This document shows, piece by piece, positions 51,438-52,345 of a stretch of DNA of 52,345 bases. Made by a program: the position numbers and the translations under genes. Source of the DNA: Candidatus Rokuibacteriota bacterium (lineage in GTDB: Bacteria; Methylomirabilota; Methylomirabilia; Rokubacteriales; CSP1-6); assembly GCA_016200085.1 (NCBI GenBank), contig JACQFL010000002.1, positions 1 to 52,345 of the forward strand, in the 5' to 3' direction. The stretch's first letter is position 1. Each line of letters starts with the position of its first letter. Below the pieces are notes generated by a model. That model searched no databases, was not told where the DNA came from, and was given only the letters and a program-made list of their open reading frames with translations.

Positions 51438-51962
51438 TCACCCGTGATAAGGTCCCGACTTCCCTACAGCTACGAGATACGTAAGAAATTCTCGCCCAGC
51501 GATTGTGATGAACACGCGCGAATCCCGCTCGAGGACGAGATTGAAGATACGCAGGAAGCCGAGCCAGCGATCGAACGGCTGATTCTCATACCACGATGGA
51601 TAAGCCGCTTTTGCAGCCTCGTAGAACGGGAACAGATCCGCAACATCAGCGCCGTCCTCGCGGGGGTTGAGGTATTGAAGGCAGGCAAGCTGGGTCGGCG
51701 GCGCTTTCAATCTTCCGGTCCTTCAAGTCCTTCACGATCAGCGTTTCAGCCTCGACGATAAGCGGGTTATCAAAACTCCGGAAGAATTCCTCGACGCCCT
51801 TCTTCTCTTCGGTCGGCTGGGCAGGCTGAGCATCGAATGTTTCGAGCCCACCCTTGCCGACTCTCCTCGTTCGGCCGATGAGCGTAGCCAGCGGCCCACG
51901 AAACACGAGGATCGCGACCAGGGCAATGTGGCTCTTCTGGCTTTCTTGCCACCGATAGCCCT
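51438..51962 (-). pseudogene. degraded gene of unknown family (frameshift plus deletion)
   Basis: Two overlapping minus-strand frames read like one protein. The first contains SHIALVAILVFRGPLATLIG, RTRRVGKGGLETF and FFRSFDNPLIVEAETLIVKD to LKDRKIES. The second picks up one frame over with PPTQLACLQYLNPREDGADV and WYENQPFDRWLGFLRIFNLV to ITIAGREFLTYLVA and a stop. The join is near 51700. A short segment seems lost at TQLA/LQYLN, as if a helix were deleted. The N terminus probably started further upstream in DNA now unrecognisable. The 254 nt from here to the next gene contain only a 12-bp palindrome (52020-52031). Confidence 0.5.
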
Positions 51963-52216
51963 CACGGCGAGGGCGGCTCCGCCAGACGACCGGACGAACC
52001 ATGCACTTTCCGCTTGACACCCTGGCCAGGGGGAACGGCGGTCGGTCGCCTGGGCCAGCCAGACGGGGCCCCAGAAGCCCGCCGGGGCGCGCCCATGATG
52101 GTCCGCGCGCCGCACCCAAAACAAATCAATGGTGCCGTCGAGATCGCCGGGCCTGGACGCGTCCGCGGGGCTCCGAAAACGGGGTGTAGAGTCGCCCCAG
52201 CACCAGGGGGCTCGCC

Positions 52217-52345
52217 ATGGAGATGCTCGCGCCCACCGTCGTCGCCACCCTGGAACCCGCCGCCGCCCTGGACCGGCTCGGCGACGAGATCGCCGAGCTG
52301 TCGGCGCACCTCGATGCCGCCAGCGCCCGTCTGCTCGCCCTGATC
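52217..52345 (+). CDS. DUF222/HNH-endonuclease-type protein, N-terminal fragment
   Basis: The last 43 codons of the window begin at ATG and encode LEPAAALDRLGDEIAELSAH then LDAASARLLALI, the helical start typical of DUF222 proteins. These usually carry a C-terminal HNH nuclease domain and occur in many copies in some soil lineages. The gene runs off the right edge, so the nuclease part is not seen. Confidence 0.6.
   Translation, partial: MEMLAPTVVATLEPAAALDRLGDEIAELSAHLDAASARLLALI

Noticed and set aside
52014..52031. TTGACA box next to a CCCTGGCCAGGG palindrome as promoter of the DUF222 gene
   Set aside because: No matching -10 box at suitable spacing, and it lies about 190 nt from the start codon.

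Overview
The window is uniformly GC-rich and gene-dense, with short spacers and many 1-8 nt stop/start overlaps. The gene mix (repeated branched-chain amino acid type ABC transporters, an HpaB-type hydroxylase, a luciferase-like monooxygenase, VOC proteins, amidohydrolases, a DUF222-type gene at the right edge) suggests a large-genome uncultured soil or groundwater bacterium. My best guess is Candidatus Rokubacteria / Methylomirabilota or a deltaproteobacterial relative. This is inferred from gene content; there is no rRNA in the window.

Layout. 38-7010 (minus): a translationally coupled surface-polysaccharide operon (flavin reductase, DegT aminotransferase, nucleotidyltransferase, three glycosyltransferases, MsbA-like flippase). 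7094-9537 (plus): Mrp-type Fe-S carrier ATPase, LON-domain protein, PDZ protein, then a deletion remnant of an ABC binding protein. 10519-17498: complete liv-type ABC operon with an unusual 745-aa exported protein between the binding protein and the permeases. 17541-17691: long inverted repeat. 17738-24011: DUF6569 protein, carbamoyltransferase, ABM protein, two toxin-antitoxin modules beside a duplicated ABM fragment, a MerB-like gene with an in-frame UGA at the catalytic cysteine position, and a 5'-truncated CitE gene. 24013-28738: two radical SAM enzymes interleaved with three glycosyltransferases. 28788-34981: DoxX protein, exported methyltransferase, and a minus-strand operon of MetE-like enzyme, binding protein, VOC protein and hydrolase. 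35010-41707: second liv-type system, split by a pseudopilin gene and an HpaB hydroxylase. 41709-46587: amidohydrolase remnant, AbrB/VapC module, an alpha/beta hydrolase broken by an amber codon, luciferase-like monooxygenase, D-aminoacylase-type amidohydrolase.

The most striking system is a complete diversity-generating retroelement (DGR) at 46666-50303. An exported caspase-PEGA-FGE (C-type lectin fold) protein carries a C-terminal variable repeat (VR), followed by a DGR-type reverse transcriptase and an Avd accessory protein whose reading frame runs through the template repeat (TR). TR and VR are both 110 nt and differ at 14 positions; every difference lies at a template adenine, the hallmark of adenine-directed mutagenic retrohoming. 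An MntA/HepT toxin-antitoxin pair lies just beyond it.

The second notable signal is at 22848-23324: two same-frame minus-strand segments separated by a single TGA that aligns with catalytic Cys159 of MerB, with a GGUC-loop hairpin 19 nt downstream. This is a candidate selenoprotein, or alternatively a nonsense mutant. Several genes here are remnants in which 5' and 3' ends are joined after loss of the middle (9563-9724, 41709-42138, 51438-51962), so deletion is active or has been in this region.
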